5,584 bases of DNA from Desulfobacterales bacterium (lineage in GTDB: Bacteria > Desulfobacterota > Desulfobulbia > Desulfobulbales > BM004), in contig JAAXQI010000131.1 in the NCBI GenBank assembly GCA_012974315.1, positions 1-5,584 of the forward strand, given 5' to 3'. Below the pieces are notes generated by a model that worked only from the letters and a program-made list of their open reading frames with translations, was not told the origin of the DNA and searched no databases. The translations under genes and the position numbers were made by a program. This document shows positions 1 to 5,584 of the stretch, piece after piece; positions within the stretch are counted from its first letter, which is position 1, and every line of letters starts with the position of its first letter.

Positions 1-9
1 AAGGGCAAA

Positions 10-2166
10 TCAAGGGAGGTCATCATAACCTTTAACCAATACCGCGCGGGGCTTGACTCCATCTGAAGGGCCGACAATCCCTTCTTTTTCCATTACTTCG
101 ATAATACGGGCGGCCCGGTTATACCCGACCCGCAGACGCCTCTGCACCATGGAGATAGAGGCCTGCCCTGTTTCACAGACCAGGGCCACGGCAGCGTCAT
201 ATTTTTCATCGTACTCGTCTGCGCCAATGGAGTCATGCTCCCCATTCTCTTCTTCAACTGCTTCAAGGACTGATTTGTCATAGCGGGCTGTTCCCTGCTC
301 TTTCAGGAACTCAATTACGCGCTCTGTTTCCTTCTCTGAAATATAAGACCCATGGATGCGCTGCATCCTGGCCTTTCCGGGTGGCAGAAAGAGGGAATCT
401 CCATCCCCGAGCAGATGCTCTGCACCGCTCATATCAAGGATTGTCCTGGAATCAATCTTGGAGAATACCTTAAAGGATATCCTGGTGGGAAAATTCGCCT
501 TGATCAGGCCGGTCAGCACATCAACAGATGGCCTCTGGGTAGCCAGGATCAGGTGCATGCCTGCAGCCCTTGCCATCTGAGCCAGCCGGGCAATAGACTC
601 CTCGACATCACGGGATGAAACCATCATCAGATCCGCCAGTTCATCCACAACAATAACAATCAGCGGGAGTTTCTCTTCATCCTCTACCACCTGATTATAG
701 GAGGCAAAACTCTTCACCCGCTTTTCATCAAGCAGCATGTAGCGTCGTTCCATTTCCCTCACTGCCCACTGCAGAGCCCGGTTCGCCATCTTTGGATCAA
801 CAACCACAGGATGCAGCAGGTGGGGGATATTCTCATAACCCGAGAGCTCAATACGTTTGGGATCAATCATCAGAAAACGTACTTCGTCAGGAGTGGACTT
901 AAAAAGAATGGAGCAAATAATTGAGTTGATGCCAACACTCTTACCTGACCCGGTTGCACCAGCAATAAGAAGATGGGGCATTTTAGCCAGATCAGCGACA
1001 ACCGCCTGCCCAACAACATCCTTCCCCAGTCCAATGGTCAATCTGGAAGACGCGTTCTTAAATGTTTCACTGGAGATAATATCCCGGATATAGACGATCT
1101 CTCTTTGCGGATTTGGTATCTCTATTCCCAAAGCAGCCTTGCCGGGAATGGAGCCAACAATCCTGACACTTTCTGCCTTCAGCCCCATTGCCAGGTCATC
1201 GGCCAGGGAAACAATACGGGTTATCTTGATGCCGGGAGCCGGAGCAAATTCATAAGTCGTGACAACAGGCCCTGGAGAAATGCCCTCAACCTTGCCGGAT
1301 ATACCGAAATCACGCAACTTATCCTCAAGCTTTTTACTCACGGCATAATAATGCTCCAGGTTCACTTCATTATCCCCTGAATCAACCTTGTCAAGCAATC
1401 CGATACCTGGCAATCGGTATTCTCCTGATGTAACTGGCGTAACCTGGAAATCCTCGTCGTCTTCATCAAATGGTTCTTCTACACGCAAGGGTTCATTCAC
1501 ACTGGGTATGGAAGTGGAAATCTGAGGTTCCTGCAAAAGATCCTTGGCGGGTTTTTCTTTTTGGGGCTGGGCCACGTTTTTCTGAAAATAGCTTTCGCCA
1601 ATGCGGCCATAGGCGCTCATGAATTTTTTCCCCATAAAATACGGAGAAAAACGCACCGATAACATGAGTGAAAATATGAGCAGAAGAAGAAGAGAAAGAA
1701 TGGCCCCCGGACCACCAAGATAGGTTTTGAGAAAATGCGCCAGCCAGCTCCCGACCAGGCCACCGGCAGGGTAATATTGCCCTGCAATGCTGACAAAATC
1801 CCCTTCAGCAGGATACATGATCCCCAGAAGACTGCTGCTGGCAATCAATATACCAAAACTGCCCAGAAAGATAAGGGGTAGACGGTGAAAGTCAGACTTG
1901 CTTGAGAAAAACTGAACAGAGAAGAAAACCAGCAAAACAATAAACCAGAAGGAACTGATACCCAGAAGAGACAGGAGTCCCCACGCAATAAGGTGCCCAA
2001 CTGTACCGCACCAGTTTGCTGCGGAAGAATAGGAGGCAGATTGCAGGATAGGAAGAGAATAACTTACAAGACACAATAATAAAAATACTGCAGCAAAAAG
2101 CCCGGTAACGGCAATTACCTCTTGGGCAAAACTTGGTCCATCCAGCTTTTTTTTATCTTTTGCCAT
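10..2166 (-). CDS. ftsK: FtsK/SpoIIIE-type DNA translocase, complete
   Basis: This is a membrane-anchored, ATP-driven double-stranded DNA pump that acts at the division septum to clear and orient the chromosome terminus, normally promoting XerCD/dif dimer resolution. The 718-residue protein has about four hydrophobic membrane segments (roughly residues 17-38, 58-82, 96-117 and 154-172). A short, acidic, poorly conserved linker follows (about 195-255, with an EEPFDEDDEDF run), then the alpha/beta motor. Walker A is GATGSGKS at 403-410 and Walker B is LIVIVVDELAD at 502-512. ATQRPSVDVLTG (542-553) is a family signature. The C-terminal winged-helix gamma domain, which reads KOPS-type polar sequences, spans about 655-712 (VQRRLRVGYNRAARIIEVME). 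The linker is far shorter than in E. coli FtsK (about 1,330 residues), so this is the compact form common outside enterics. Start: the ATG has no visible Shine-Dalgarno, but the next upstream ATG reads straight into TAA and the N-terminus is typical. It lies 170 bp after nusB and probably has its own promoter. The stop is inside the window, so the gene is intact. Confidence 0.97.
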   Translation of the reverse strand: MAKDKKKLDGPSFAQEVIAVTGLFAAVFLLLCLVSYSLPILQSASYSSAANWCGTVGHLIAWGLLSLLGISSFWFIVLLVFFSVQFFSSKSDFHRLPLIFLGSFGILIASSSLLGIMYPAEGDFVSIAGQYYPAGGLVGSWLAHFLKTYLGGPGAILSLLLLLIFSLMLSVRFSPYFMGKKFMSAYGRIGESYFQKNVAQPQKEKPAKDLLQEPQISTSIPSVNEPLRVEEPFDEDDEDFQVTPVTSGEYRLPGIGLLDKVDSGDNEVNLEHYYAVSKKLEDKLRDFGISGKVEGISPGPVVTTYEFAPAPGIKITRIVSLADDLAMGLKAESVRIVGSIPGKAALGIEIPNPQREIVYIRDIISSETFKNASSRLTIGLGKDVVGQAVVADLAKMPHLLIAGATGSGKSVGINSIICSILFKSTPDEVRFLMIDPKRIELSGYENIPHLLHPVVVDPKMANRALQWAVREMERRYMLLDEKRVKSFASYNQVVEDEEKLPLIVIVVDELADLMMVSSRDVEESIARLAQMARAAGMHLILATQRPSVDVLTGLIKANFPTRISFKVFSKIDSRTILDMSGAEHLLGDGDSLFLPPGKARMQRIHGSYISEKETERVIEFLKEQGTARYDKSVLEAVEEENGEHDSIGADEYDEKYDAAVALVCETGQASISMVQRRLRVGYNRAARIIEVMEKEGIVGPSDGVKPRAVLVKGYDDLP

Positions 2167-2195
2167 TCAAAAATGTTACATTCGTAATAAATTCA

Positions 2196-2225
2196 AAAAT
2201 AGAAAAAGCGCCTCTGCAATATCAA
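2196..2225 (-). promoter_or_regulatory. Possible sigma-70 promoter for ftsK
   Basis: On the minus strand, TTGATA (2220-2225) and TATTTT (2196-2201) are separated by 18 bp, about 30 bp before the ftsK ATG. The surrounding leader is AT-rich. The -35 matches four of six consensus bases and so does the -10. The position is sensible because ftsK is separated from nusB by 170 bp, but AT-rich spacers easily give such matches by chance. Confidence 0.3.
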
Positions 2226-2245
2226 TATGTTATAAACGGTTTACG

Positions 2246-2324
2246 TGTCGTAATCGTACTTATTGAAGTTTCACTGCGTTCTCTATCCGAAGTCTCACTC
2301 CGTTCCCTCTCTACGATTCCGACA
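2246..2324. repeat. 79-bp inverted-repeat element with internal 24-bp tandem duplication
   Basis: The ends TGTCGTAATCGTA (2246-2258) and TACGATTCCGACA (2312-2324) are reverse complements at 12 of 13 positions. Between them lie two adjacent imperfect 24-bp copies (2265-2288 and 2289-2312), identical at 19 of 24 positions; both begin GAAGT and contain TCACT and CGTTC. The element begins just past the nusB stop and ends about 80 bp before the ftsK start. It has no coding potential that I trust. Inverted ends plus an internal repeat suggest a small non-autonomous or REP-like intergenic element, or a structured RNA at the nusB 3' end. I could not identify a named family. The T-run on the minus strand lies before the element in the direction of transcription, so it is not an intrinsic terminator. 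Confidence 0.5.
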
Positions 2325-2336
2325 AAAAAATACAGC

Positions 2337-2783
2337 TTAAAGTTTAGAATCAGTCCGCTTTACCGTATCTTCGGCGTCTTTAATCTTTTCCTTGGCCACA
2401 CCATCCAGTATGCCGTTGATAAATGGTGCGGAATCATCAGTTGAAAAGCGCTTGGCAATTTCTACTGCTTCGTTAATTGCCACACTGATTGGGACATCAT
2501 CCTGATAATGCACTTCATAGACAGCAAGTCGAAGAATATTCCGATCAATCACCGACATCCTCTCAAGGCGCCAGTTTTCAGCATACTTGCGGATCAACTG
2601 ATTTATGGCATCACCTTTTTCCTGAACTCCATCGAGGAGTTTTTTTGCGTAAGGAATGGCTTTCTTGTTTACCTGAAAATGGGTACAGTACTCTTCAAAA
2701 TCCAAGAGATTATCCTGTCCTGCCAATTCCCCCTGATACAAAAACTGTAAGGTAAGTTCTCTGGATTTGCGTCTTGTGCCCAT
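2337..2783 (-). CDS. nusB: Transcription antitermination factor NusB
   Basis: NusB is a small all-helical cytoplasmic protein. With NusE (ribosomal protein S10) it binds boxA RNA and supports antitermination of rRNA operons. The 148-residue product has the family length. Signature stretches are visible in order: the N-terminal basic helix RRKSRELTLQFLYQ (about 4-17), WRLERMSVIDRNILRLAVYE (about 71-90) and ISVAINEAVEIAKRF..DDS..FINGILD (about 98-127). The charged C-terminal tail is ordinary. The ATG is the only sensible start and gives the canonical MGTRRKSRE opening, but its upstream sequence is AT-rich with no clear Shine-Dalgarno. It follows ribH by only 22 bp, so it is probably co-transcribed with, and perhaps translationally dependent on, the rib genes. 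A ribH-nusB pairing is widespread in bacteria. Confidence 0.97.
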   Translation of the reverse strand: MGTRRKSRELTLQFLYQGELAGQDNLLDFEEYCTHFQVNKKAIPYAKKLLDGVQEKGDAINQLIRKYAENWRLERMSVIDRNILRLAVYEVHYQDDVPISVAINEAVEIAKRFSTDDSAPFINGILDGVAKEKIKDAEDTVKRTDSKL

Positions 2784-2805
2784 GTATTTTATCAGTAATT
2801 TTCGA

Positions 2806-3270
2806 CTAAATCTGCTTGAGCAGGTTTATCATTTCAATGGCAGCCAAGGCAACTTCACTTCCCTTGTTGCCAGCCTTAGAACCTGCCCTTTCAATGGCCT
2901 GTTCAATTGTTTCAGTGGTGAGAACTCCGAAAATTACCGGGACCCCGGTATCAAGACTTACCTGGGCAACTCCCTTGGCAGCCTCATTGGCGACCAGATC
3001 ATAATGAGAGGTGGCCCCACGAATGACGGCACCCAAACAAATCACGCTATCATAACTGCCGGATCGTGCCATTTTCTGAGCCATCAGAGGTATCTCAAAA
3101 GCACCGGGAACCCGAACCACATCAATTGCACTATCTTCAGCACCGGACCTGATTAAGGTGTCCAGCGCTCCCTCAAGAAGCCTTTCCGAGATAAAGGAAT
3201 TGAAACGGGAAACGATGATGCCAAACTTTTTCCCCGCTGCCTGCAAATCTCCTTCAATATATGTAGCCAT
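2806..3270 (-). CDS. ribH: 6,7-dimethyl-8-ribityllumazine synthase
   Basis: This enzyme condenses 5-amino-6-ribitylamino-uracil with 3,4-dihydroxy-2-butanone 4-phosphate to form lumazine, the penultimate step of riboflavin synthesis. Family members assemble as pentamers or 60-mer capsids. The chosen 154-residue product matches the usual length (about 155). Motifs in order: SRFN at 21-24 (the Phe stacks on the substrate ring), VPGAFEIP at 54-61, CLGAVIRGATSHYD at 78-91 with the proton-transfer His at 89, and FGVLTTETIEQA followed by R128 and NKG. Start choice: the frame also opens at a GTG eight codons upstream (3294), but the ATG at 3270 has AAGGAG (3279-3284) with an 8-nt spacer, and MATYIEGDL is the typical N-terminus. 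That SD would lie inside the longer reading. It lies downstream of ribBA across an 82-bp spacer and 22 bp ahead of nusB. Confidence 0.97.
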   Translation of the reverse strand: MATYIEGDLQAAGKKFGIIVSRFNSFISERLLEGALDTLIRSGAEDSAIDVVRVPGAFEIPLMAQKMARSGSYDSVICLGAVIRGATSHYDLVANEAAKGVAQVSLDTGVPVIFGVLTTETIEQAIERAGSKAGNKGSEVALAAIEMINLLKQI

Positions 3271-3278
3271 CCGTTCTT

Positions 3279-3284
3279 CTCCTT
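3279..3284 (-). promoter_or_regulatory. Strong ribosome binding site that fixes the ribH start
   Basis: AAGGAG on the minus strand lies 8 nt before the ATG at 3268-3270. It is the clearest Shine-Dalgarno in the window and argues for the 154-residue ribH rather than the GTG-initiated form eight codons longer. Confidence 0.8.
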
Positions 3285-3310
3285 GTTCAATCACTCATTA
3301 TTCTCTTCAC

Positions 3311-3360
3311 AGGCACGCTGAACGTTGCCTGCTACTATAGCAGATATTTTACTTATATCT
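3311..3360 (-). other. Cluster of small inverted repeats between ribBA and ribH
   Basis: Three short inverted repeats lie back to back around the ribBA stop and in the ribH leader. They are AGATAT/ATATCT (3342-3347 with 3355-3360, spanning the ribBA stop codon), CTGCTA/TAGCAG (3329-3334 with 3338-3343, 3-nt loop) and AGGCACG/CG-TGCCT (3311-3317 with 3323-3330, one bulged base). Neighbouring arms share a few bases, so the hairpins would partly compete. None is followed by a T-run on the minus strand, so they are not intrinsic terminators. They could be mRNA-stability or processing structures between two cistrons, or chance. This is not an FMN riboswitch as far as I can see. Confidence 0.3.
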
Positions 3361-4576
3361 TGGTGTTTTCAGGGAGATCCAAAAGATGCCCCATCCTGTC
3401 CTTCTTGCATTTCAGGTATGAGAGGTTCTCCACCCCCGGCTCTATTTCAATGGACTGCCGCCTTGTTACTTCCAGGTTATATCCTTCCAGCCCGACAATC
3501 TTCTTAGGATTATTGGTCAGTAAACACATCTTACGCACACCCAGGTCTCTTAATATCTGAGCCCCGATGCCGTAATCCCGCAAATCCGGCTTAAAACCGA
3601 GCTCCAGGTTGGCATCTACTGTATCAAGCCCTTCATTATCCTGCAAGGCGTAGGCTTTCAGCTTATTTATCAAACCTATGCCGCGTCCCTCCTGGCGCAT
3701 GTATAAAATAACACCAGTGCCTGCCTCTGAAACCATACGCATGGCCGCTTGCAGCTGGGAGCCGCAATCACAGCGATCAGAACCAAAGACATCACCGGTA
3801 AGACATTCAGAATGCACCCGCACCATGATCTCCTTGTCCGGGTCAATCTCACCCTTGACCAGGGCAAGATGTTCGTGCTTATCAACATCGTTGGCATAGA
3901 CAATGGCCTTAAACTCTCCCCCGAAATGTGAAGGAAGCCTGGCCTCGACTGCCCTGTGCACCAGGGTATCACGCCGCAACCTATAGGAAACGAGATCAGC
4001 AATGGTAGCAATCTTCATATTGTGTTCAGCGGCAAATATCTCCAGGTCCGGCATACGGGCCATGGTGCCGTCATCTTTCATTATTTCACAGATAACCCCT
4101 GCAGGCATCATGCCGGCCAGCCGTGACAGATCAACAGAGCCCTCTGTCTGGCCCGTGCGCTCAAGTACGCCACCCCTTCGAGCCCGTAATGGGAAAATAT
4201 GTCCAGGGCTTACAAGATCTTCAGGCTTTGCATCCGGAGCAACGGCCGCCAGGATCGTCCTGGCCCTGTCAGCTGCGGAAATGCCGGTTGTCACCCCTGT
4301 TCTTGCCTCAATACTTATCGTGAAACCGGTCTCAAAGGGTGATTTATTTTTCTCAACCATCATCGGCAGGTTCAATTTTTTCACATGGGTACGGTCAAGG
4401 GTCAAGCAGATAAGACCACGGCCATGCTTGGCCATAAAATTAATAGCCTCAGGGGTTACTGCCTCTGCAGCCATACAAAGATCACCCTCATTTTCCCGGT
4501 CCTCATCATCAACAAGAATAACCATCTTGCCGGCCCGTATATCTTCAATCACCTCTTCAATTCTGCTGACTGCCAT
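3353..4576 (-). CDS. ribBA: Bifunctional 3,4-dihydroxy-2-butanone-4-phosphate synthase / GTP cyclohydrolase II
   Basis: This cytoplasmic fusion enzyme starts both branches of riboflavin synthesis: RibB converts ribulose 5-phosphate to DHBP plus formate, and RibA opens GTP to the diaminopyrimidine. The 407 residues fit a full fusion. The RibB half (about 1-200) has DDEDRENEGD at 23-32, RTGVTTGISAADRA at 92-105, GHIFPLRA at 125-132, and PAGVICEI at 158-165 with Glu164. The RibA half (about 205-407) has the zinc site HSECLTGD..GSDRCDCGSQL (Cys258, Cys269, Cys271), YMRQEGRGIGL at 292-302, DLRDYGIGAQIL at 331-342 and LLTNNPKKI at 352-360. An oddity: where RibB enzymes normally carry GHTE, this protein has GQTE, so Gln143 (codon CAG) replaces the metal-binding His. 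RibA looks fully competent; RibB activity is less certain. The start ATG has AAAGGT (4585-4590) 8 nt upstream and gives the usual MxVSRIEEVIEDIR opening. It lies 75 bp after ribE. Confidence 0.96.
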   Translation of the reverse strand: MAVSRIEEVIEDIRAGKMVILVDDEDRENEGDLCMAAEAVTPEAINFMAKHGRGLICLTLDRTHVKKLNLPMMVEKNKSPFETGFTISIEARTGVTTGISAADRARTILAAVAPDAKPEDLVSPGHIFPLRARRGGVLERTGQTEGSVDLSRLAGMMPAGVICEIMKDDGTMARMPDLEIFAAEHNMKIATIADLVSYRLRRDTLVHRAVEARLPSHFGGEFKAIVYANDVDKHEHLALVKGEIDPDKEIMVRVHSECLTGDVFGSDRCDCGSQLQAAMRMVSEAGTGVILYMRQEGRGIGLINKLKAYALQDNEGLDTVDANLELGFKPDLRDYGIGAQILRDLGVRKMCLLTNNPKKIVGLEGYNLEVTRRQSIEIEPGVENLSYLKCKKDRMGHLLDLPENTKI

Positions 4577-4616
4577 AAATCTATACCTTTTATATTCACT
4601 ATGGATGTACTCAATT

Positions 4617-4641
4617 GGGGACAGATTTGAAATCTGTCCCC
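4617..4641. repeat. 25-bp near-perfect palindrome, REP-like (GGGGACAGATTT arms)
   Basis: GGGGACAGATTT (4617-4628) and AAATCTGTCCCC (4630-4641) are exact reverse complements, 12 bp each, separated by a single G. The palindrome sits in the 75-bp ribE-ribBA spacer, about 10 bp after the ribE stop. From memory, this GGGGACAGATTT/AAATCTGTCCCC motif is scattered through intergenic regions of many proteobacterial and deltaproteobacterial genomes and flanks Y1-type (REP-associated tyrosine) transposase genes; I could not search to confirm. There is no transposase here, so this would be a solo copy. In RNA it would form a very stable stem with almost no loop, likely opening a few central pairs, and could protect the upstream mRNA. 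No T-run follows on either strand, so it is not a classic terminator. Confidence 0.8.
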
Positions 4642-4651
4642 TTCACCCGGG

Positions 4652-5311
4652 TTATTTATTAAAACCATGCCTGGCCAGAAACTCCGGGTTTATTCCCCCA
4701 TGGAATTTGTCACTATTATCCGGTTCTGCCTGCAGCATTTTTTCCACATATTTGCCAATCAGGTCAACTTCAATATTTACCGAATCGCCTTCCCGTACTG
4801 TTCCTAAAAGTGTTACCTCCAGGGTATGGGGAATAACAACAATGGAAAATGTTTTATCATCACAGCTGTTCACGGTCAGGCTGGTGCCATCAATAGCTAT
4901 GGAACCTTTTTCAATAATATATTTGGCCAACCCCGCAGCAATCCCGAAAGTGAACTGAACAAAGTCTCCCTTGGACCGCCGTTCAACAACGGTGGATACT
5001 GCATCCACATGCCCACTCACCATATGCCCCCCAAGTCTGTCACTCAATCGAAGGGCTCTTTCCAGGTTCACCTTACTGCCCACAGACAGTTTCCCCAGAT
5101 TTGTACGGGCCAGACTCTCAGGTGAAACATCAACCGTAAATCTTCTGGCTCTGATATTTTTAGCGGTCAGGCAAACGCCGTTCACTGCAATGGATTCACC
5201 CTCTTCAGGGTCGGTCAGATCAAAATCAGGCTTAAGACTGAAAACCATGCCGCTTCCAGAAGACCTTTTCTCAACAATTTTCCCTTTACCCAGAATTATG
5301 CCGGTAAACAT
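4652..5311 (-). CDS. ribE: Riboflavin synthase, alpha subunit
   Basis: It dismutates two molecules of 6,7-dimethyl-8-ribityllumazine into riboflavin and 5-amino-6-ribitylamino-uracil, the final step of the pathway, as a homotrimer. The 219-residue protein shows the internal duplication of the family. The first lumazine-binding barrel (about 1-90) starts with the canonical MFTGI and has SIAVNGVCLT at 40-49 and VSPESLARTNLG at 62-73. The second (about 91-190) has DRLGGHMVSGHVD at 91-103, GSIAIDGTSLTVN at 136-148, IPHTLEVTLLG at 160-170 and VNIEVDLIGKYVEKML at 178-193. A C-terminal tail closes the protein. It is called ribC in some genomes. The start is certain from the MFTGI opening; AGGTG lies 5 nt upstream, inside an operator-like palindrome (5312-5329). 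It is the first rib gene in the window; ribD is not between it and the preceding TPR-like gene. Confidence 0.97.
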   Translation of the reverse strand: MFTGIILGKGKIVEKRSSGSGMVFSLKPDFDLTDPEEGESIAVNGVCLTAKNIRARRFTVDVSPESLARTNLGKLSVGSKVNLERALRLSDRLGGHMVSGHVDAVSTVVERRSKGDFVQFTFGIAAGLAKYIIEKGSIAIDGTSLTVNSCDDKTFSIVVIPHTLEVTLLGTVREGDSVNIEVDLIGKYVEKMLQAEPDNSDKFHGGINPEFLARHGFNK

Positions 5312-5329
5312 TAAAACACCTGTGTTTTA
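5312..5329. promoter_or_regulatory. 18-bp operator-like palindrome over the ribE translation start region
   Basis: TAAAACAC (5312-5319) and GTGTTTTA (5322-5329) are perfect 8-bp inverted arms with a 2-bp centre, ending at the base next to the ribE ATG. The palindrome contains the AGGTG ribosome binding site and a possible -10 element. Symmetry of this size is typical of a dimeric repressor site, and the location suits control of ribE. In RNA the two-base loop is too small for a full hairpin, so a protein site is more plausible. Chance is a real alternative: one such repeat is roughly expected in a window this size if all spacer lengths are allowed. Confidence 0.35.
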
Positions 5330-5352
5330 CTGATGATCTCCCTCTCTGGCAA
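5324..5352 (-). promoter_or_regulatory. Possible sigma-70 promoter before ribE
   Basis: On the minus strand, TTGCCA (5347-5352, five of six consensus bases) is followed after exactly 17 bp by TAAAAC (5324-5329, four of six). Transcription would start only about 5-6 nt before the ATG, which would give an almost leaderless ribE message lacking the AGGTG site. This makes the call weak, but the -10 overlaps the palindrome at 5312-5329 in the way a repressed promoter would. Confidence 0.25.
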
Positions 5353-5370
5353 TCTTTTCCAGCCAGAGGG
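5340..5370 (-). other. Hairpin after the TPR-like gene
   Basis: On the minus strand CCCT..CTGGC pairs with GCCAG..AGGG (5366-5362 with 5350-5346, then 5370-5367 with 5343-5340). This gives a nine-pair stem with a 2-nt bulge and an 11-nt loop, starting 4 nt after the TAA of the upstream gene. The stem resembles a transcript-end structure, but it is followed by GATCATCAG, not a T-run. It is therefore not a standard intrinsic terminator. It may stabilise the upstream mRNA 3' end or weaken read-through into ribE. Confidence 0.35.
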
Positions 5371-5374
5371 CAAT

Positions 5375-5584
5375 TTATACACTACCCTGCTCAACCTGTG
5401 TTGCCTTATCCATAAATTCCTTAGCATACGTGTTATGCTTGAAATTCTTATGAATAGAAGCGATCGTTCTATACGTATCAGCTGATTTCTGCCTCTCGCC
5501 AATCTCGAGATAGAGTTTTGCCAACTCTTCCATGGCGGCTACCGTACCGCCCGGATTATTATACCCGGAGTAGATATCTATAAC
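5375..5584 (-). CDS. C-terminal fragment of a TPR-like repeat protein (partial, cut by window edge)
   Basis: An open frame enters from the right edge and ends at TAA (5375-5377), giving 69 residues with no upstream start in view. The stretch AAMEELAKLYLEIGERQKSADTYRTIASIHKNF (about 16-48) has the alternating small/aromatic helix-turn-helix spacing of a tetratricopeptide repeat (Ala/Leu, Leu-Tyr, Gly-Glu, Ala-x-x-x-Tyr). It is followed by a second helix-rich segment, YAKEFMDKATQVEQG. TPR repeats are protein-binding scaffolds, so the specific role cannot be told from this piece. It is upstream of ribE by 63 bp on the same strand and might be transcribed with it, although a hairpin lies between. 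Function of the whole protein is unknown; I make no claim of a link to flavin metabolism. Confidence 0.75.
   Translation of the reverse strand, partial: VIDIYSGYNNPGGTVAAMEELAKLYLEIGERQKSADTYRTIASIHKNFKHNTYAKEFMDKATQVEQGSV

Noticed and set aside
973..1380. A 135-codon plus-strand frame inside ftsK
   Set aside because: Fully antisense to the conserved FtsK motor region, with low-complexity, non-family composition; no support as a gene.
2321..2336. Intrinsic terminator after nusB, based on a run of seven T on the minus strand
   Set aside because: No GC-rich stem precedes the T-run; the inverted repeat lies after it in the direction of transcription.
2133..2444. A 103-codon plus-strand frame across the nusB-ftsK spacer with a repeated EVSLRSLS peptide
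   Set aside because: The peptide repeat is just the 24-bp DNA tandem duplication read in frame, and the frame overlaps the ends of both nusB and ftsK. No start signal is evident.
3271..3294. GTG start extending ribH by eight residues
   Set aside because: The extension would translate the AAGGAG ribosome binding site; the ATG at 3270 gives the typical N-terminus and family length.
4585..4616. Promoter for ribBA (TTGAGT with TATAAA)
   Set aside because: The spacing is only about 14 bp and the -10-like box lies against the ribosome binding site; not convincing as a sigma-70 promoter.
4002..4958. A 318-codon open frame on the plus strand
   Set aside because: It runs antisense across ribBA, the repeat palindrome and ribE, has no recognisable domain or ribosome binding site, and both opposing genes are unmistakable. 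It is a shadow frame.
5312..5374. FMN riboswitch upstream of ribE
   Set aside because: The spacer is only 63 bp and lacks the conserved multi-stem RFN sequence blocks; only a simple hairpin and a palindrome are present.
5311..5502. A 63-codon minus-strand frame between ribE and the TPR-like gene
   Set aside because: It overlaps the TPR-like C-terminus in another frame and reads through the hairpin and palindrome; it resembles no family.

Overview
The window holds five complete genes and one partial gene, all on the minus strand. It looks like a conserved chromosomal housekeeping locus from a Gram-negative, moderate-GC bacterium. The order (riboflavin synthase, fused RibBA, lumazine synthase, NusB) and the protein character suggest a Desulfobacterota/deltaproteobacterial-type genome. 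That placement is an inference from gene order and protein flavour, not from a marker gene.

In the direction of transcription (high to low coordinates), the window opens with the C-terminal 69 residues of a TPR-like protein (5375-5584). Then come ribE (riboflavin synthase, 4652-5311), ribBA (4,6-diaminobutanone-phosphate branch synthase fused to GTP cyclohydrolase II, 3353-4576), ribH (lumazine synthase, 2806-3270), nusB (2337-2783) and a complete short-form ftsK DNA translocase (10-2166). Together ribBA, ribH and ribE supply the entry steps and the last two steps of riboflavin synthesis. The middle deaminase/reductase (RibD) is not in the window, although it often sits beside these genes. 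NusB next to ribH is a very common arrangement. FtsK is unrelated in function and probably has its own promoter after a 170-bp spacer.

The spacers hold most of the unexplained structure. (1) A near-perfect 25-bp palindrome with arms GGGGACAGATTT sits between ribE and ribBA and resembles the REP-like repeats associated with Y1 transposases. (2) A 79-bp inverted-repeat element between nusB and ftsK encloses two imperfect 24-bp tandem copies. (3) An 18-bp operator-like palindrome covers the ribE ribosome binding site and a possible -10 box. (4) There are small hairpins between ribBA and ribH and between the TPR gene and ribE. No FMN riboswitch, tRNA, rRNA, CRISPR array or transposase gene was recognised.

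The most notable protein-level oddity is Gln143 in the RibB half of RibBA, where the family normally has the metal-binding His of the GHTE motif. I see no convincing new multi-gene system here.
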